64,000 bases of DNA from positions 310,001-374,000 of the forward strand of contig NZ_BOQP01000003.1 in the NCBI RefSeq assembly GCF_018332715.1, read 5' to 3'. The position numbers and the translations under genes are program-made. Numbering within the stretch: the first letter of the stretch is position 1; every line of letters begins with the position of its first letter. Shown one piece after another: positions 41,496 to 50,880 of this stretch. The notes under the pieces were generated by a model that was given only the letters and a program-made list of their open reading frames with translations, searched no databases and was not told the DNA's origin. Source of the DNA: Winogradskya consettensis. GTDB lineage: Bacteria > Actinomycetota > Actinomycetes > Mycobacteriales > Micromonosporaceae.

Positions 41496-42096
41496 GCGGG
41501 CGGGGGCGCAACCCAAGGAGATCACCTCCGCGAAGATCGTCGTCGCCGGTGGCTTCGGCGTGGGCAAGACGACGCTTGTCGGCGCGGTCTCCGAGATCGA
41601 ACCCCTGACCACCGAGGCCGTGATGACCTCGGCGGGGCAGGGCATCGACGACGCGTCCAAGGTGCCGGGCAAAGAGACGACCACGGTGGCGATGGACTTC
41701 GGCCGCATCACCATGGCCGACGACCTGATCCTGTACCTGTTCGGAACACCGGGCCAGACCCGCTTCTGGTTCATGTGGGACGAACTCATCCGCGGTGCGG
41801 TCGGGGCGGCTGTCCTGGTGGACACCCGCCGGATCTCCGACGCCTTCGCGCCGCTCGACTATTTCGAGAATCGCCACCTGCCTTATCTGGTGGCGCTCAA
41901 CTGCTTCGACGGAGCTCCCCGGTACGAGCCGGAAGAGGTCCGCGAGGCTTTGGCCATCTCGCCGAACGTGCCCCTGATCCTGACCGACGCCCGTAACCGG
42001 GAATCGGTCAAGCAGGTGCTCGTGGGTGTCGTGGAACACGCGATGCGCACGTTGGTGGCCGAGCAGGGACGTGGTTTTCCGGCTCCGGTCGGCTGA
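41476..42096 (+). CDS. cvnD: Conservon GTPase CvnD
   Basis: Ras-like small GTPase, 206 residues from GTG 41476 (GGAGAGG seven bases upstream). G1 is GGFGVGKTT at residues 25-33, the switch II motif is LFGTPGQTRFWFMWDEL and the base-recognition site is NCFD, a variant of NKxD. The output is unknown; in Streptomyces these modules influence development and metabolism. It ends the conservon and is followed by two hairpins. Confidence 0.93.
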   Translation: MDFASSKRAGAQPKEITSAKIVVAGGFGVGKTTLVGAVSEIEPLTTEAVMTSAGQGIDDASKVPGKETTTVAMDFGRITMADDLILYLFGTPGQTRFWFMWDELIRGAVGAAVLVDTRRISDAFAPLDYFENRHLPYLVALNCFDGAPRYEPEEVREALAISPNVPLILTDARNRESVKQVLVGVVEHAMRTLVAEQGRGFPAPVG

Positions 42097-42097
42097 T

Positions 42098-42127
42098 CCG
42101 GCGCCGACCCTTCGCGGTCGGCGCCGG
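42098..42127 (+). terminator. 12-bp hairpin after the conservon
   Basis: Perfect 12-bp stem (42098-42109 with 42116-42127), loop of six bases, directly after the cvnD stop. Only a weak T-rich stretch follows. Confidence 0.65.
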
Positions 42128-42177
42128 TCATTGGTTCTTCCCCAGGTTGGCTCGTGCCTCGCACGGGCCTCCTGTGC

Positions 42178-42207
42178 TGCGCGCCCACCATCCGGCGCGC
42201 ATTTTTT
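42178..42207 (+). terminator. Intrinsic terminator of the conservon
   Basis: 42178-42185 pairs with 42194-42201 (8 bp, mostly G/C), then TTTTTT at 42202-42207. Second of two tandem terminators after cvnD, and it also lies two bases from the end of the opposing regulator gene. Confidence 0.8.
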
Positions 42208-42208
42208 G

Positions 42209-43333
42209 TCAGCTGGGGAGTCGGTACCCGCGTTTGACCACGGTCTGGATCACGCCGGGCGTCCCCAGGCCGGCGCGGAGACGCGCGACCGCCATCTCCA
42301 CCGCGTGCTCGTCCGCGCCCCTCGGCAGGGTGCGCAGCAGTGCCGCCCGGGAGAGCACCCGCCCCGGTGTCGTAGCCAGCGCCCGCAGCACCGCCATGGG
42401 TGCCGGCGCGAGCGGCTTCAGGTCACCGTCGACGATCGCGGCGTGTCCCCGCAGGGTCAGCGAGTGGCCGGCGACCTCGATGCTCAGCGCCCGTTTCGGC
42501 AGCTCGTCCACGATCGTGCGGACCAGGGCGCTCAGCCGGGCGCGGGCGGGCGCCGTCACCGGGATGTCGTGCCTGCGCAGCGGGGCGGCCGTCACCGGGC
42601 CCACACAGGCGGCCAGGACATCCGTACGCAGCGCCTCGATCAGGGAATCGGTGCTCGGACCCGCCGCCTGCAGGAGCGCGCTGACGGCGGGCGCCGAGGT
42701 GAACGTCACCGCGTCCACCAGCCGCCCGGCGATCAGGTCGACGAGCCGGTGCAACGGTGCCGGGTCGATCGGCGCCGCCCAGCGGTAGACCGGAACCTCG
42801 ATCACGCGGGCACCCGCGTCCTGCAGTGCCTCGGTGATCTCCGGCTGGCTCTCGCCGTGCAGCTGCATCGCCACCGTCAGGCCGGAGACGCCCCGCGCGG
42901 TCAGATGGTCGACGACTTCCTCGTAGCTCTCGCCCTCGGGCGACCACTGGTCCTGCAGGCCCGCGGAGCGCACGGCAGCCCGGGCCTTGGGCCCACGTGC
43001 GATGAGATAGGCGTGGGACAGCACCGCGCGCAGCGGCTCGGTCAGCCCCCAGCCCTCGGCGGCCTCGAGCCAGCCGCGCATTCCGATACCGGTGTTGACC
43101 AGCACGATGTCGGGGGGAGTCTCGAGACAGGCCCGGGTCGCGGCACGCAACTCCGCGTCGTCGGCGATCGGCACGATCCGCAGCGCGGGGGCGATCACCA
43201 CTCGGGCGCCCCTGTTCTCCAGGAGCCCGGCGAGCTCGTCCCGGCGCCGGTCGGAGGTGACCCCGATCGTGTATCCGGACAGCGACGCCGTGGGCTCCTC
43301 GAGCGCCGAGGCCTTGATGATCGACCTACTCAT
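42209..43333 (-). CDS. HemD-like domain fused to a winged-helix DNA-binding domain
   Basis: 374 residues. Residues ~15-265 are a uroporphyrinogen-III synthase (HemD) fold: TIGVTSDRRRDELAGLLENR, VNTGIGMRGWLEAAEG, DAVTFTSAPAVSALLQAAG. The last ~95 are an OmpR-type winged helix (LAPAPMAVLRALATTPGRVL, HAVEMAVARLRAGLG, VIQTVVKRGYRLPS). This fusion is known from actinobacterial regulators such as NnaR of nitrate assimilation, so regulation is more likely than heme synthesis; no heme gene is adjacent. No receiver domain is present. It lies opposite the NIT-domain conservon. Confidence 0.85.
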   Translation of the reverse strand: MSRSIIKASALEEPTASLSGYTIGVTSDRRRDELAGLLENRGARVVIAPALRIVPIADDAELRAATRACLETPPDIVLVNTGIGMRGWLEAAEGWGLTEPLRAVLSHAYLIARGPKARAAVRSAGLQDQWSPEGESYEEVVDHLTARGVSGLTVAMQLHGESQPEITEALQDAGARVIEVPVYRWAAPIDPAPLHRLVDLIAGRLVDAVTFTSAPAVSALLQAAGPSTDSLIEALRTDVLAACVGPVTAAPLRRHDIPVTAPARARLSALVRTIVDELPKRALSIEVAGHSLTLRGHAAIVDGDLKPLAPAPMAVLRALATTPGRVLSRAALLRTLPRGADEHAVEMAVARLRAGLGTPGVIQTVVKRGYRLPS

Positions 43334-43972
43334 TTTTTCCGAAAAGCCGCGGCGTGGCCGACCGGTCCACCGAAGGGCACGCTCGGATCCCGCCGTCCTC
43401 AGCGTCGACCCGCTCCCATGTCACGCCTGCGTTCACCGCCGTACCTCCGGCCGGCACACGCCGCAGCTTCCCTGCGCCGGAACGGTCACCCGTCCCAGCG
43501 GGCACCGCCAGGTCCGTCCTCAACCCTGGCGGTGGCTCGGGGGCGAGAATGCACCCGTGGGCGCTTCCGGGACGGAGCCCGGAATGCGTCATCGGGGAGA
43601 AAGCATCACTCGCCATGACGGAAGACTGCCGCCGGGGAATTTCGGACCCGGGTCCCGTATGTTTCGAGCCTGCTAAGAGGCATTCATCCCTTCGGCTCCC
43701 CTCGGCGGCTCTCCGTGGGGGCCGGCCGGGGCCAATCTTGAGCCCCGCTGTCGGCGTGCCGTGCGTCACCGCCTACTCTTAGACGGATAAGTTATGCGGT
43801 CCGTCGGTAGTGACGGGCCTCCTAGCCCGTTTTGACCGCGCGCCGCGCAGGCGGGTATTGTTGCCTGCTGTTGTGCGACAGCTGCGAGCGTCCCCTTTCA
43901 GGTACGCTTTATGTTCGTGCTTGCTACGGACCAGCGCGCGCCCCCAGACCGACGACGAGACAAGGTAATTCT
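43334..43972 (+). promoter_or_regulatory. Intergenic region and rplM leader
   Basis: 639 bases with no credible gene. Several open frames exist on both strands, as expected at this GC content, but none has a recognisable product or ribosome-binding site. TACTCT (43774-43779) is a possible -10. A hairpin (43813-43818 with 43825-43830) followed by TTTT at 43830-43833 looks like a small attenuator. TACGCT at 43903-43908 is a second -10 candidate, giving a leader of about 60 bases before rplM. Confidence 0.4.
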
Positions 43973-44416
43973 GTGCGTACGTACAGCCCGAAGCCGGGTG
44001 AGATCGAGCGTCAGTGGCACATTATCGACGCTTCTGACGTCGTTCTGGGCCGCCTGGCCACCCACGCCGCCACGTTGCTGCGTGGCAAGCACAAGCCGAC
44101 GTTCGCCCCGCACGTCGACACCGGCGACTTCGTAGTGATCATCAACGCCGGTAAGGTCGCGCTGACCGGCAACAAGCGGCAGACCAAGGTCGCTTACCGG
44201 CACTCGGGTTACCCGGGCGGCCTCAAGCAGATCGGCTACGAAGAGCTGCTGACCAAGCGCCCCGAGCACGCGGTCGAGCTTGCCGTCAAGGGCATGCTCC
44301 CGCACAACAAGCTCGCCCGCCAGGTCATCAAGAAGCTCAAGGTCTACCCGGGCGCCGAGCACCCGCACGCCGCGCAGCAGCCGGTGCCGTTCGAAATCAA
44401 GCAGATCGCGCAGTGA
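43973..44416 (+). CDS. rplM: 50S ribosomal protein L13
   Basis: Early assembly protein, 147 residues from GTG 43973: [73 protein letters not shown] lies seven bases upstream. The frame is open from 43832, but this part is not L13. Pairs with rpsI as in most bacteria. Confidence 0.97.
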   Translation: MRTYSPKPGEIERQWHIIDASDVVLGRLATHAATLLRGKHKPTFAPHVDTGDFVVIINAGKVALTGNKRQTKVAYRHSGYPGGLKQIGYEELLTKRPEHAVELAVKGMLPHNKLARQVIKKLKVYPGAEHPHAAQQPVPFEIKQIAQ

Positions 44417-44436
44417 GCGCGGGCGAAGGAAACAGC

Positions 44437-45045
44437 ATGTCCGACATCGTCGAGCCCGAGGTCGTCGAGACCGTCGAAGAGCCCGCTGAGACCGCTGAGG
44501 CTGTCGAGACGGCTGAGACCGCCGAAACGGCTGAGCCCGCTGCCGCTGAAACGGCTGAGCCCGCTGCCGCTGAGACGGTCGAGACCGTCGAAGAGCCCGC
44601 CGAGACCGTTGTCGTGGTCGAGGCGCCGGCCCCCGTCGTCCGCGTCGCCCGCCCGGGTGACCGCCCGATCCAGACCGTCGGCCGCCGCAAGGAGGCCATC
44701 GTCCGGGTGCGCCTCGTGCCCGGCAACGGCAAGATCACCTGCAACGGCCGCACGCTCGAGGAGTACTTCCCGAGCAAGGTGCACCAGCAGCTCATCCGTG
44801 AGCCGTTCGTGACCACCGAGAAGACCGAGCAGTTCGACGTGATCGCCAACCTCCGTGGCGGCGGCATCACGGGTCAGGCCGGCGCGCTGCGCCTCGGCAT
44901 CTCCCGTGCGCTCATCACCGACGAGCCCGACGATCGTCCGGCGCTCAAGAAGGCCGGCTTCCTCACCCGTGACTCGCGGGTCAAGGAAAGCAAGAAGTAC
45001 GGCCTCAAGAAGGCCCGTAAGGCTCCGCAGTACTCGAAGCGCTGA
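44437..45045 (+). CDS. rpsI: 30S ribosomal protein S9 with acidic N-terminal extension
   Basis: 202 residues from ATG 44437 (GAAGGAAA just upstream). The core starts near residue 72 ([20 protein letters not shown]) and ends [12 protein letters not shown], the tail that touches P-site tRNA. The first ~70 residues are a low-complexity string of Glu, Thr, Ala and Val ([16 protein letters not shown]) with an exact 24-bp direct repeat in the DNA. Acidic N-tails on S9 occur in actinobacteria. GTG 44413, overlapping the rplM stop, is another possible start. Confidence 0.95.
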   Translation: MSDIVEPEVVETVEEPAETAEAVETAETAETAEPAAAETAEPAAAETVETVEEPAETVVVVEAPAPVVRVARPGDRPIQTVGRRKEAIVRVRLVPGNGKITCNGRTLEEYFPSKVHQQLIREPFVTTEKTEQFDVIANLRGGGITGQAGALRLGISRALITDEPDDRPALKKAGFLTRDSRVKESKKYGLKKARKAPQYSKR

Positions 45046-45079
45046 TCGCAGCGCTCGACTTGCACCAGGTCTGAACGGG

Positions 45080-45124
45080 ACGGCCGGGTGCGCCCCCTCG
45101 CTTGGGGCGCGCCCGGCCGTTTCG
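45080..45124 (+). terminator. Terminator after rpsI
   Basis: A 17-bp stem (45080-45096 with 45104-45120, one G-T) with a seven-base loop, followed by TTTCGCATTTTC. It separates rplM-rpsI from glmM. Confidence 0.85.
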
Positions 45125-45189
45125 CATTTTCTTCCCCGAACGACACACCGGTCCGGCCGCGATCGCGATCGGCGAAAGGAAAGGCCGCC

Positions 45190-46542
45190 ATGGGGCGACT
45201 CTTCGGCACGGACGGCGTACGCGCGCTCGCCAACGGTGAGCTACTCACCCCGGAGCTGGCGCTCTCGGTCGCGGTAGCGGCGGCTCGTGTGCTCATCGAG
45301 AGCGACCGGAGCCATATGCCGCTCGCCATCGTGGGCCGGGACCCACGCGCCAGCGGCGAGATGCTGGAGGCCGCCGTCGTGGCAGGCCTCACCAGTGCCG
45401 GGGCCAATGTCGTCCGGGTCGGGGTGCTGCCCACGCCGGCAGTCGCCTACCTGGTCGGGCAGACCCAGGCGGACCTCGGCGTCATGCTGTCCGCCTCCCA
45501 CAACCCGATGCCCGACAACGGCATCAAACTCTTCGCCCCCGGTGGCCTCAAGCTGCCGGACGAGCTCGAGGAGCGCATCGAGACCGCGGTCGCCGACGGG
45601 CACGGCCTGGTCGGCCGCCCGACCGGTGCCGGTGTCGGCCGCGTCCACGACCTGCTCGACGGCGCGGAGCACTACATCAAGCACCTCGTCGCCTCGACCC
45701 CGCACAGCCTCGAAGGCATCAAGGTCGTCGTCGACTGCGCCAACGGCGCCGCCAGCGAGGCAGGCCCCACGGCCTACGAGGAAGCCGGCGCCACCGTGAT
45801 CAAGATTCACGCGGAGCCGGACGGCCTCAACATCAACGAGGAATGCGGCTCCACCCACATGGAATCGCTGATCGAGACGGTCCTGCGCGAAGGCGCCGAC
45901 CTGGGCCTGGCCCACGACGGGGACGCCGACCGCTGCCTCGCGGTCACCGCCTCGGGTGAAGTCGTCGACGGCGACCAGATCATGGCGATCCTGGCCCTGG
46001 CGATGCGCGACGCGGGCACCCTCACCGGCGACACCCTGGTCGCCACGGTGATGAGCAACCTCGGCCTGCGCCTGGCGATGAAGCAGGCGGGCATCCGCCT
46101 CATCGAGACCAAGGTCGGCGACCGCTACGTCCTCGAGGAGCTCAACGCCAACAACTACGCCCTCGGCGGCGAGCAGAGCGGCCACATCGTGATGCCCGCG
46201 TTCGCCACCACCGGCGACGGCGTCCTGACCGGCCTGCACCTCATGGCCACCATCGCCACCACCGGCAAGTCCCTGGCCGACCTCGCCTCGGTCGTCCACA
46301 AGCTCCCGCAGGTCCTGATCAACGTCAAGGTGAAGGACCGGGAAGCCGGCGCCAACGCTCCCACGGTCCAGGCCGCGGTGGCCCTCGCCGAGGCCGAACT
46401 CGGCGAAACCGGCCGGGTCCTGCTCCGCCCCTCGGGCACCGAACCCCTCGTCCGGGTCATGGTCGAGGCCGAGACCGAGGAACAGGCCCGCACGGTCGCC
46501 GAGCGCGTCGCGGCCGAGGTCGAGGGTGCCAGCCCCGCCTGA
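45190..46542 (+). CDS. glmM: Phosphoglucosamine mutase
   Basis: Converts glucosamine-6-phosphate to glucosamine-1-phosphate for UDP-GlcNAc and peptidoglycan. 450 residues from ATG 45190 (AAAGGAAAGG upstream): [20 protein letters not shown]. The phosphoserine is in [18 protein letters not shown], the metal loop is [10 protein letters not shown] and the sugar loop GGEQSGHI. The frame is open from 45088, without support. It functions with glmS 2.4 kb downstream. Confidence 0.96.
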   Translation: MGRLFGTDGVRALANGELLTPELALSVAVAAARVLIESDRSHMPLAIVGRDPRASGEMLEAAVVAGLTSAGANVVRVGVLPTPAVAYLVGQTQADLGVMLSASHNPMPDNGIKLFAPGGLKLPDELEERIETAVADGHGLVGRPTGAGVGRVHDLLDGAEHYIKHLVASTPHSLEGIKVVVDCANGAASEAGPTAYEEAGATVIKIHAEPDGLNINEECGSTHMESLIETVLREGADLGLAHDGDADRCLAVTASGEVVDGDQIMAILALAMRDAGTLTGDTLVATVMSNLGLRLAMKQAGIRLIETKVGDRYVLEELNANNYALGGEQSGHIVMPAFATTGDGVLTGLHLMATIATTGKSLADLASVVHKLPQVLINVKVKDREAGANAPTVQAAVALAEAELGETGRVLLRPSGTEPLVRVMVEAETEEQARTVAERVAAEVEGASPA

Positions 46543-46557
46543 TCCACCCGCCTTGAA

Positions 46558-46595
46558 GCACGCCGGTCCGCTCAGCGGGCCGGCGTGCCGCGTTT
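46558..46595. terminator. Terminator between glmM and the aminotransferase gene
   Basis: 46558-46571 pairs with 46575-46588 (14 bp, one G-T), with a TCA loop, followed by CGCGTTTT. It lies between two convergent genes 61 bases apart. Confidence 0.8.
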
Positions 46596-46603
46596 TGCCA
46601 GGG

Positions 46604-47791
46604 TCAGGCCAGGGTGCGGAGGCGTTGTGCCGCTTCGTCGATGACGTCCTCGCGTTTGCAGAAGGCGAAGCGGATCAGGTGGCGGCCCCGGTCCTGATGG
46701 TCGTAGAAGACCTGGGTGGGCACGGCGACGACACCGCAGCGGTCCGGGAGGGTACGGCAGAAGTCGACGCCGTCCGTGCCGCCCAGGGGTCTGATGTCGG
46801 CCGTGACGAAGTAGGTGCCCTCGGACGGCAGGAGCCCGAAGCCCGCGTCGGCGAGGCCGGCGACGAGGCGGTCCCGGCGGGACTGGAGGGTGTCCCGGAA
46901 GCCGGTGAAGTAGCTGTCCGGCAGGTTGAGGGCCACGGCTACCGCTGGTTGCAGGGGACCGGCGTTGACGAAGGTCAGGAACTGTTTCACGCGGAGCACG
47001 GATGACACGAGCGGGCCCGGTCCGGTGGCCCAGCCGACCTTCCAGCCGGTGCACGAGAAGGTCTTGCCCGCCGACGAGATCCGCAGGGTGCGCTCGTTCA
47101 TCCCGGGGAGCGTGGCGAGTGGGACGTGCGGGGTGGACGCGTCGCTGAAGACGAGGTGCTCGTAGACCTCGTCGGTCACGGCGTACACATCGTGTTCCTG
47201 GCAGAGGCGTGCGATCAGGGTGAGCTCGTCCGGGGTGAAGACCTTGCCGGTCGGGTTATGCGGGGAGTTGAGCAGCATCAGCCGGGTCCGTGGCCCGAAG
47301 GCTGCCCGCAGCTCGCCCTCGTCGAACTCGTAGCGCCCGTCCGGCCCCGGGCGCAGCGTCACCACTCGCCGGACCGCCCCGGCCAGCGCGATGGAGGCGG
47401 CGTACGAGTCGTAGTAGGGCTCGAAGCACACCACCTCGTCGCCGGCCTCGCACAGCCCGAGAATCGCCGCGGCGACCGCCTCCGTCGCGCCGGCGGTGAC
47501 CACGACCTCGGTGTCCGGGTCGTGGGTCAGGCCCCAGAACCGTTGCTCATGGGTGGCGATGGCCTGGCGCAGCGCGGGGATGCCCGGCAGCGGCGGATAC
47601 TGGTTGGCGCCGGACCGCAGCGCCTCGGCGGCGGCGTCCAGCATCTCCGGAGGCCCGTCGGTGTCGGGGAATCCCTGCCCGAGGTTGACCGAGCCGGTCC
47701 GCGCGGCGAGCGCGGACATCTCGGTGAAGATGGTGGTGCCGAACGGGCGCATGCGGCCGACGAGCGGGTCCGCCGAGATCGACGAGGTCAC
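46604..47791 (-). CDS. PLP-dependent aminotransferase, class I/II
   Basis: 395 residues from GTG 47791: MTSSISADPLVGRMRPFGTT. Fold-type I features are GQGFPDTDGPPEMLDAAAEA, LLNSPHNPTGKVFTPDEL, TDEVYEHLVF and the Schiff-base lysine in ISSAGKTFSCTGWKVGW. Similar proteins act as N-succinyldiaminopimelate or methionine/kynurenine aminotransferases; the substrate cannot be fixed here. GTG 47800 is also in frame, but TAGGGT overlaps it and is seven bases before GTG 47791, suggesting a leaderless start there. Confidence 0.88.
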   Translation of the reverse strand: MTSSISADPLVGRMRPFGTTIFTEMSALAARTGSVNLGQGFPDTDGPPEMLDAAAEALRSGANQYPPLPGIPALRQAIATHEQRFWGLTHDPDTEVVVTAGATEAVAAAILGLCEAGDEVVCFEPYYDSYAASIALAGAVRRVVTLRPGPDGRYEFDEGELRAAFGPRTRLMLLNSPHNPTGKVFTPDELTLIARLCQEHDVYAVTDEVYEHLVFSDASTPHVPLATLPGMNERTLRISSAGKTFSCTGWKVGWATGPGPLVSSVLRVKQFLTFVNAGPLQPAVAVALNLPDSYFTGFRDTLQSRRDRLVAGLADAGFGLLPSEGTYFVTADIRPLGGTDGVDFCRTLPDRCGVVAVPTQVFYDHQDRGRHLIRFAFCKREDVIDEAAQRLRTLA

Positions 47792-47843
47792 ATCCGCCAC
47801 CCTACGGCGCGGCCCGCCGCCGGACGCGCCTCGAGCCTCCGGG

Positions 47844-48734
47844 TTACTGGACGATCTTGGTGCAGGCCGCGGTGTTGAAGGAGCCCGTGCTGGTCTTCTG
47901 AGCCACTTCCTCGCCGTTGACCTTGGTGACGCAGCTCAGGGTGCCCTCGGAGAGCCCGATCCTGACCGCGACGACGGAGACCACGGCCGGGCTGTTCGTC
48001 TTGACCGTGATGTGCCAGGGCAGCTGCTGGTTGCTGAGCTGCTTCGGGGTCCCGTCGTCCTTCTCGAGGTAGATGATGCGGACCGGCCCGTCGCCGGTCA
48101 CCTCGTAGTCGACGGTGATCTCGGGACCTTCGCCCGGCAGGTCGGGCAGGCCGGGCAGATCGGTCGGGAGATCCGTCGGCAGGTCGGTGGGCAGGTCGGT
48201 CGGCACTACCGTCGGAATGTCCGGGACGTTCACCGAGTTGATCGTTTCCTTGGCCTTCTCGGTCGCCTTGTTGACCGCCAGCACCACCGCGGTGACCCCG
48301 CCCGCGCAGAGCAGCAGCGTGACCGCGATCAGCACGGCCACCAGAGGGGCCTTGCTCCGCTTCGGCCGCGGGCCCGGCTGCCCGTAGCCCGGTTGCTGAT
48401 AACCCGGCGGAGGCCCCGGTGGCTGCCCATAGCCGGCCTGTCCATAGCCGGGCTGCTCGTATCCCTGCTGCTGGTACTGGGGCTGCTCGTATTGGGGCTG
48501 CTCGTATTGGGGCTGCTGGTACTGCGGCGGCTGGTGTTGCGGAGCGGCGGGGAACTGCTCGGTCCGCGGGTAGCCGTCCGGCGGTGCGCTCTGCGGGAGC
48601 GGCGCGTGGCCGGGCTGGAACTGCGGTGGCTGAGCGGAGAACGCGTCTCCTGACGGGGTCGACCAGGGCTGGCCCGAGGCCGGTTCCTCCGGCGGGAGGG
48701 GTCGGGTGGGGTCCGAGGGCGGTGGGTAGCTCAT
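47844..48734 (-). CDS. MmpS-like membrane protein
   Basis: 296 residues. A Pro/Gln/Tyr-rich N-terminus with YEQPQYEQPQYQQ-type repeats (about residues 60-120), one helix (PLVAVLIAVTLLLCAGGVTA, about 130-152), PTDL repeats, and an outer domain typical of MmpS proteins: ITVDYEVTGDGPVRIIYLEK, QQLPWHITVKT, and two Cys in LSCVTKV and NTAACTKIV. MmpS partners of MmpL transporters act in lipid or siderophore export in mycobacteria; no mmpL is nearby, so the role is open. ATG 48734 follows AGGAGAGTCGA. Confidence 0.78.
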   Translation of the reverse strand: MSYPPPSDPTRPLPPEEPASGQPWSTPSGDAFSAQPPQFQPGHAPLPQSAPPDGYPRTEQFPAAPQHQPPQYQQPQYEQPQYEQPQYQQQGYEQPGYGQAGYGQPPGPPPGYQQPGYGQPGPRPKRSKAPLVAVLIAVTLLLCAGGVTAVVLAVNKATEKAKETINSVNVPDIPTVVPTDLPTDLPTDLPTDLPGLPDLPGEGPEITVDYEVTGDGPVRIIYLEKDDGTPKQLSNQQLPWHITVKTNSPAVVSVVAVRIGLSEGTLSCVTKVNGEEVAQKTSTGSFNTAACTKIVQ

Positions 48735-48933
48735 TCGACTCTCCTGGCAGGGCTTGTACCCGACGGTACGCGCTGCGTGCCAGCTCCGGATCACCCGGAC
48801 GTGTCGCGATCGGCGCTGACCTGCGAGGCCATCGACGCAGCACCCATCAGCGGAGCCTTTCGATCACAAGGGGTGCGCGAAAGTATGCCTCTCGCGCATC
48901 CGTGATGAGCGAAAGTCCGCTACGCTGCCCCAC
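48735..48933. promoter_or_regulatory. Divergent region with predicted leaderless glmS promoter
   Basis: TACGCT at 48921-48926 is seven bases before the glmS ATG, with no ribosome-binding site between. No glmS ribozyme is recognisable, and the 5' end would be too close to the start for one. No other element is clear. Confidence 0.5.
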
Positions 48934-50820
48934 ATGTGTGGGATCGTGGGTTACGTGGGCAGCCGCCCGGCGCTGCAGATCGTTATCGATGGACTTCGGG
49001 GCCTCGAATACCGCGGATATGACTCCGCCGGTGTCGCGGTCGTCAACGACAAGGTCATCCTGACCGAGAAGAAGGCCGGGAAACTGGCGAATCTCGAAAA
49101 GGCCCTGGCAGAGCGCTCGAGTGACGGGATCGCCGTCGGGTCGACCGCCATCGGGCACACCCGCTGGGCGACCCATGGCGGCCCGACCGATCGCAACGCC
49201 CACCCGCACCTCTCGGCCGACGGCCGCGTCGCCGTGATCCACAACGGCATCATCGAGAATTTCTCCCGGCTGCGCGCCGAGCTCGAGGCGACCGGGGTCG
49301 AATTCGTCAGCGATACCGACACCGAGTGCGCCGCTCACCTGCTCGCCGCCGAGATGCGTGCCCTGCGTGATTCCGGCGACGGGCCCGAGGGTCCGCACCT
49401 GCTCGCCGAGGGCATGCGCCGCGTCGTGCGCCGCCTGGAGGGCGCTTTCACCCTGCTCGCCATCGACGTCGAGGTCCCCGACGCGGTGGTCGCCGCCCGG
49501 CGCAACTCGCCGCTGGTCGTGGGTCGCGGCGACGGCGAGAACTTCCTCGCCAGCGACGTCTCCGCCTTCATTGCGCACACCCGCGAGGCGATCGAGCTCG
49601 GCCAGGACCAGGTCGTCCTGATCACCCCGGGCGGCATCGAGATCACCGACTTCACCGGCGCGGTGGCCACCGGCAAGGAATTCCACATCGACTGGGACGC
49701 CTCGGCCGCGGAGAAGGGTGGTTACGACTACTTCATGCTCAAGGAGATCGCCGAGCAGCCGCAGGCCATCGCGGACACCCTGCTCGGGCGGCTCTCCGAG
49801 CGCGGCGACATCGTCCTCGACGAGGTGCGCCTCACCGACCAGGACCTGCGCGACGTCGACAAGGTCTTCATCGTCGCCTGCGGCACGTCCTATCACGCCG
49901 GGATGGTCGCCAAGTATGCGATCGAGCACTGGGTGCGCATCCCGTGCGAGGTGGAGCTGGCCAGTGAGTTCCGCTATCGCGACCCGATCCTGGACCGCTC
50001 CACCCTGATGATCGTGATCAGCCAGTCCGGCGAGACCATGGACACGCTGATGGCGTTGCGGCACGCCAAGGAGCAGAAGGCCCGGGTGCTGGCCATCTGC
50101 AACACCAACGGCTCCACGATCCCGCGTGAGTCGGACGCCGTGCTCTACACCCATGGCGGCCCCGAGATCGCCGTGGCGTCCACCAAGGCATTCGTCACCC
50201 AGCTGGTCGCCTGCTATCTCATCGGCCTGCACCTCGCGCAGATCCGTGGCGTCATGTACGCCGACGAGGTCGCCGCCGTCGTCTCCCGGCTGCGCCGCAC
50301 CCCGGACAACCTCCGGGAGCTGCTGACGCGGATGGAGGACGTGCGCGAGCTGGCCCGCGACCTCAAGACCGCGTCGACCATCCTCTTCATCGGGCGCCAC
50401 GTCGGGTTCCCGGTGGCCCTCGAGGGCGCGCTGAAGCTCAAGGAGCTCGCCTACATGCACGCCGAGGGCTTCGCGGCGGGTGAGCTGAAGCATGGGCCGA
50501 TCGCCCTGATCGACGAGGGCACGCCGGTGGTGTGCGTGGTGCCGTCGCCGGCGGGTCGCGGCGTCCTGCGGGACAAGGTCGTCTCGAACATCCAGGAGGT
50601 GCGGGCCCGTGGCGCCCGCACGATCGTCATCGCGGAGGAGGGCGACGACGAGGTCGCCGCCTATGCCGACCACCTGATCCTCGTGCCGCGTACGCCCACG
50701 TTGCTCGCGCCGCTCATGACCGCCGTGCCGCTGCAGATCCTCGCCTGCGAGATCGCCGCCGCCCGGGGCCACGACGTCGACCAGCCGCGCAACCTGGCGA
50801 AATCCGTGACGGTCGAATAG
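48934..50820 (+). CDS. glmS: Glutamine-fructose-6-phosphate aminotransferase
   Basis: Makes glucosamine-6-phosphate from fructose-6-phosphate and glutamine. 628 residues: MCGIVGYVGSRPALQIVIDG with the catalytic Cys2 exposed after Met removal; glutaminase motifs GHTRWATHGGPTD; two SIS sugar domains with VACGTSYHAGMVAKY and SQSGETMDTLMALRHAKEQ; it ends PRNLAKSVTVE. Probably leaderless (see promoter). Head of a gene row running to tsaE. Confidence 0.97.
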   Translation: MCGIVGYVGSRPALQIVIDGLRGLEYRGYDSAGVAVVNDKVILTEKKAGKLANLEKALAERSSDGIAVGSTAIGHTRWATHGGPTDRNAHPHLSADGRVAVIHNGIIENFSRLRAELEATGVEFVSDTDTECAAHLLAAEMRALRDSGDGPEGPHLLAEGMRRVVRRLEGAFTLLAIDVEVPDAVVAARRNSPLVVGRGDGENFLASDVSAFIAHTREAIELGQDQVVLITPGGIEITDFTGAVATGKEFHIDWDASAAEKGGYDYFMLKEIAEQPQAIADTLLGRLSERGDIVLDEVRLTDQDLRDVDKVFIVACGTSYHAGMVAKYAIEHWVRIPCEVELASEFRYRDPILDRSTLMIVISQSGETMDTLMALRHAKEQKARVLAICNTNGSTIPRESDAVLYTHGGPEIAVASTKAFVTQLVACYLIGLHLAQIRGVMYADEVAAVVSRLRRTPDNLRELLTRMEDVRELARDLKTASTILFIGRHVGFPVALEGALKLKELAYMHAEGFAAGELKHGPIALIDEGTPVVCVVPSPAGRGVLRDKVVSNIQEVRARGARTIVIAEEGDDEVAAYADHLILVPRTPTLLAPLMTAVPLQILACEIAAARGHDVDQPRNLAKSVTVE

Positions 50821-50880
50821 CACGGCCGGGGGTCTCGAGGCGCCCGGCTGTGGATGAGCCGTCCCGATAGGCTTGACCGT

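Noticed and set aside
42209-43333. Annotation as a plain uroporphyrinogen-III synthase (hemD) of the heme pathway
   Set aside because: The C-terminal winged helix and the absence of heme genes nearby favour a regulator.
43326-43782. Possible small genes on both strands in the gap before rplM
   Set aside because: The translations are Pro/Arg/Ser-rich, lack ribosome-binding sites and match nothing I know. Long chance frames are common at this GC content.
48735-48933. glmS ribozyme upstream of glmS
   Set aside because: No conserved ribozyme core is visible, and the predicted transcript starts at the start codon.
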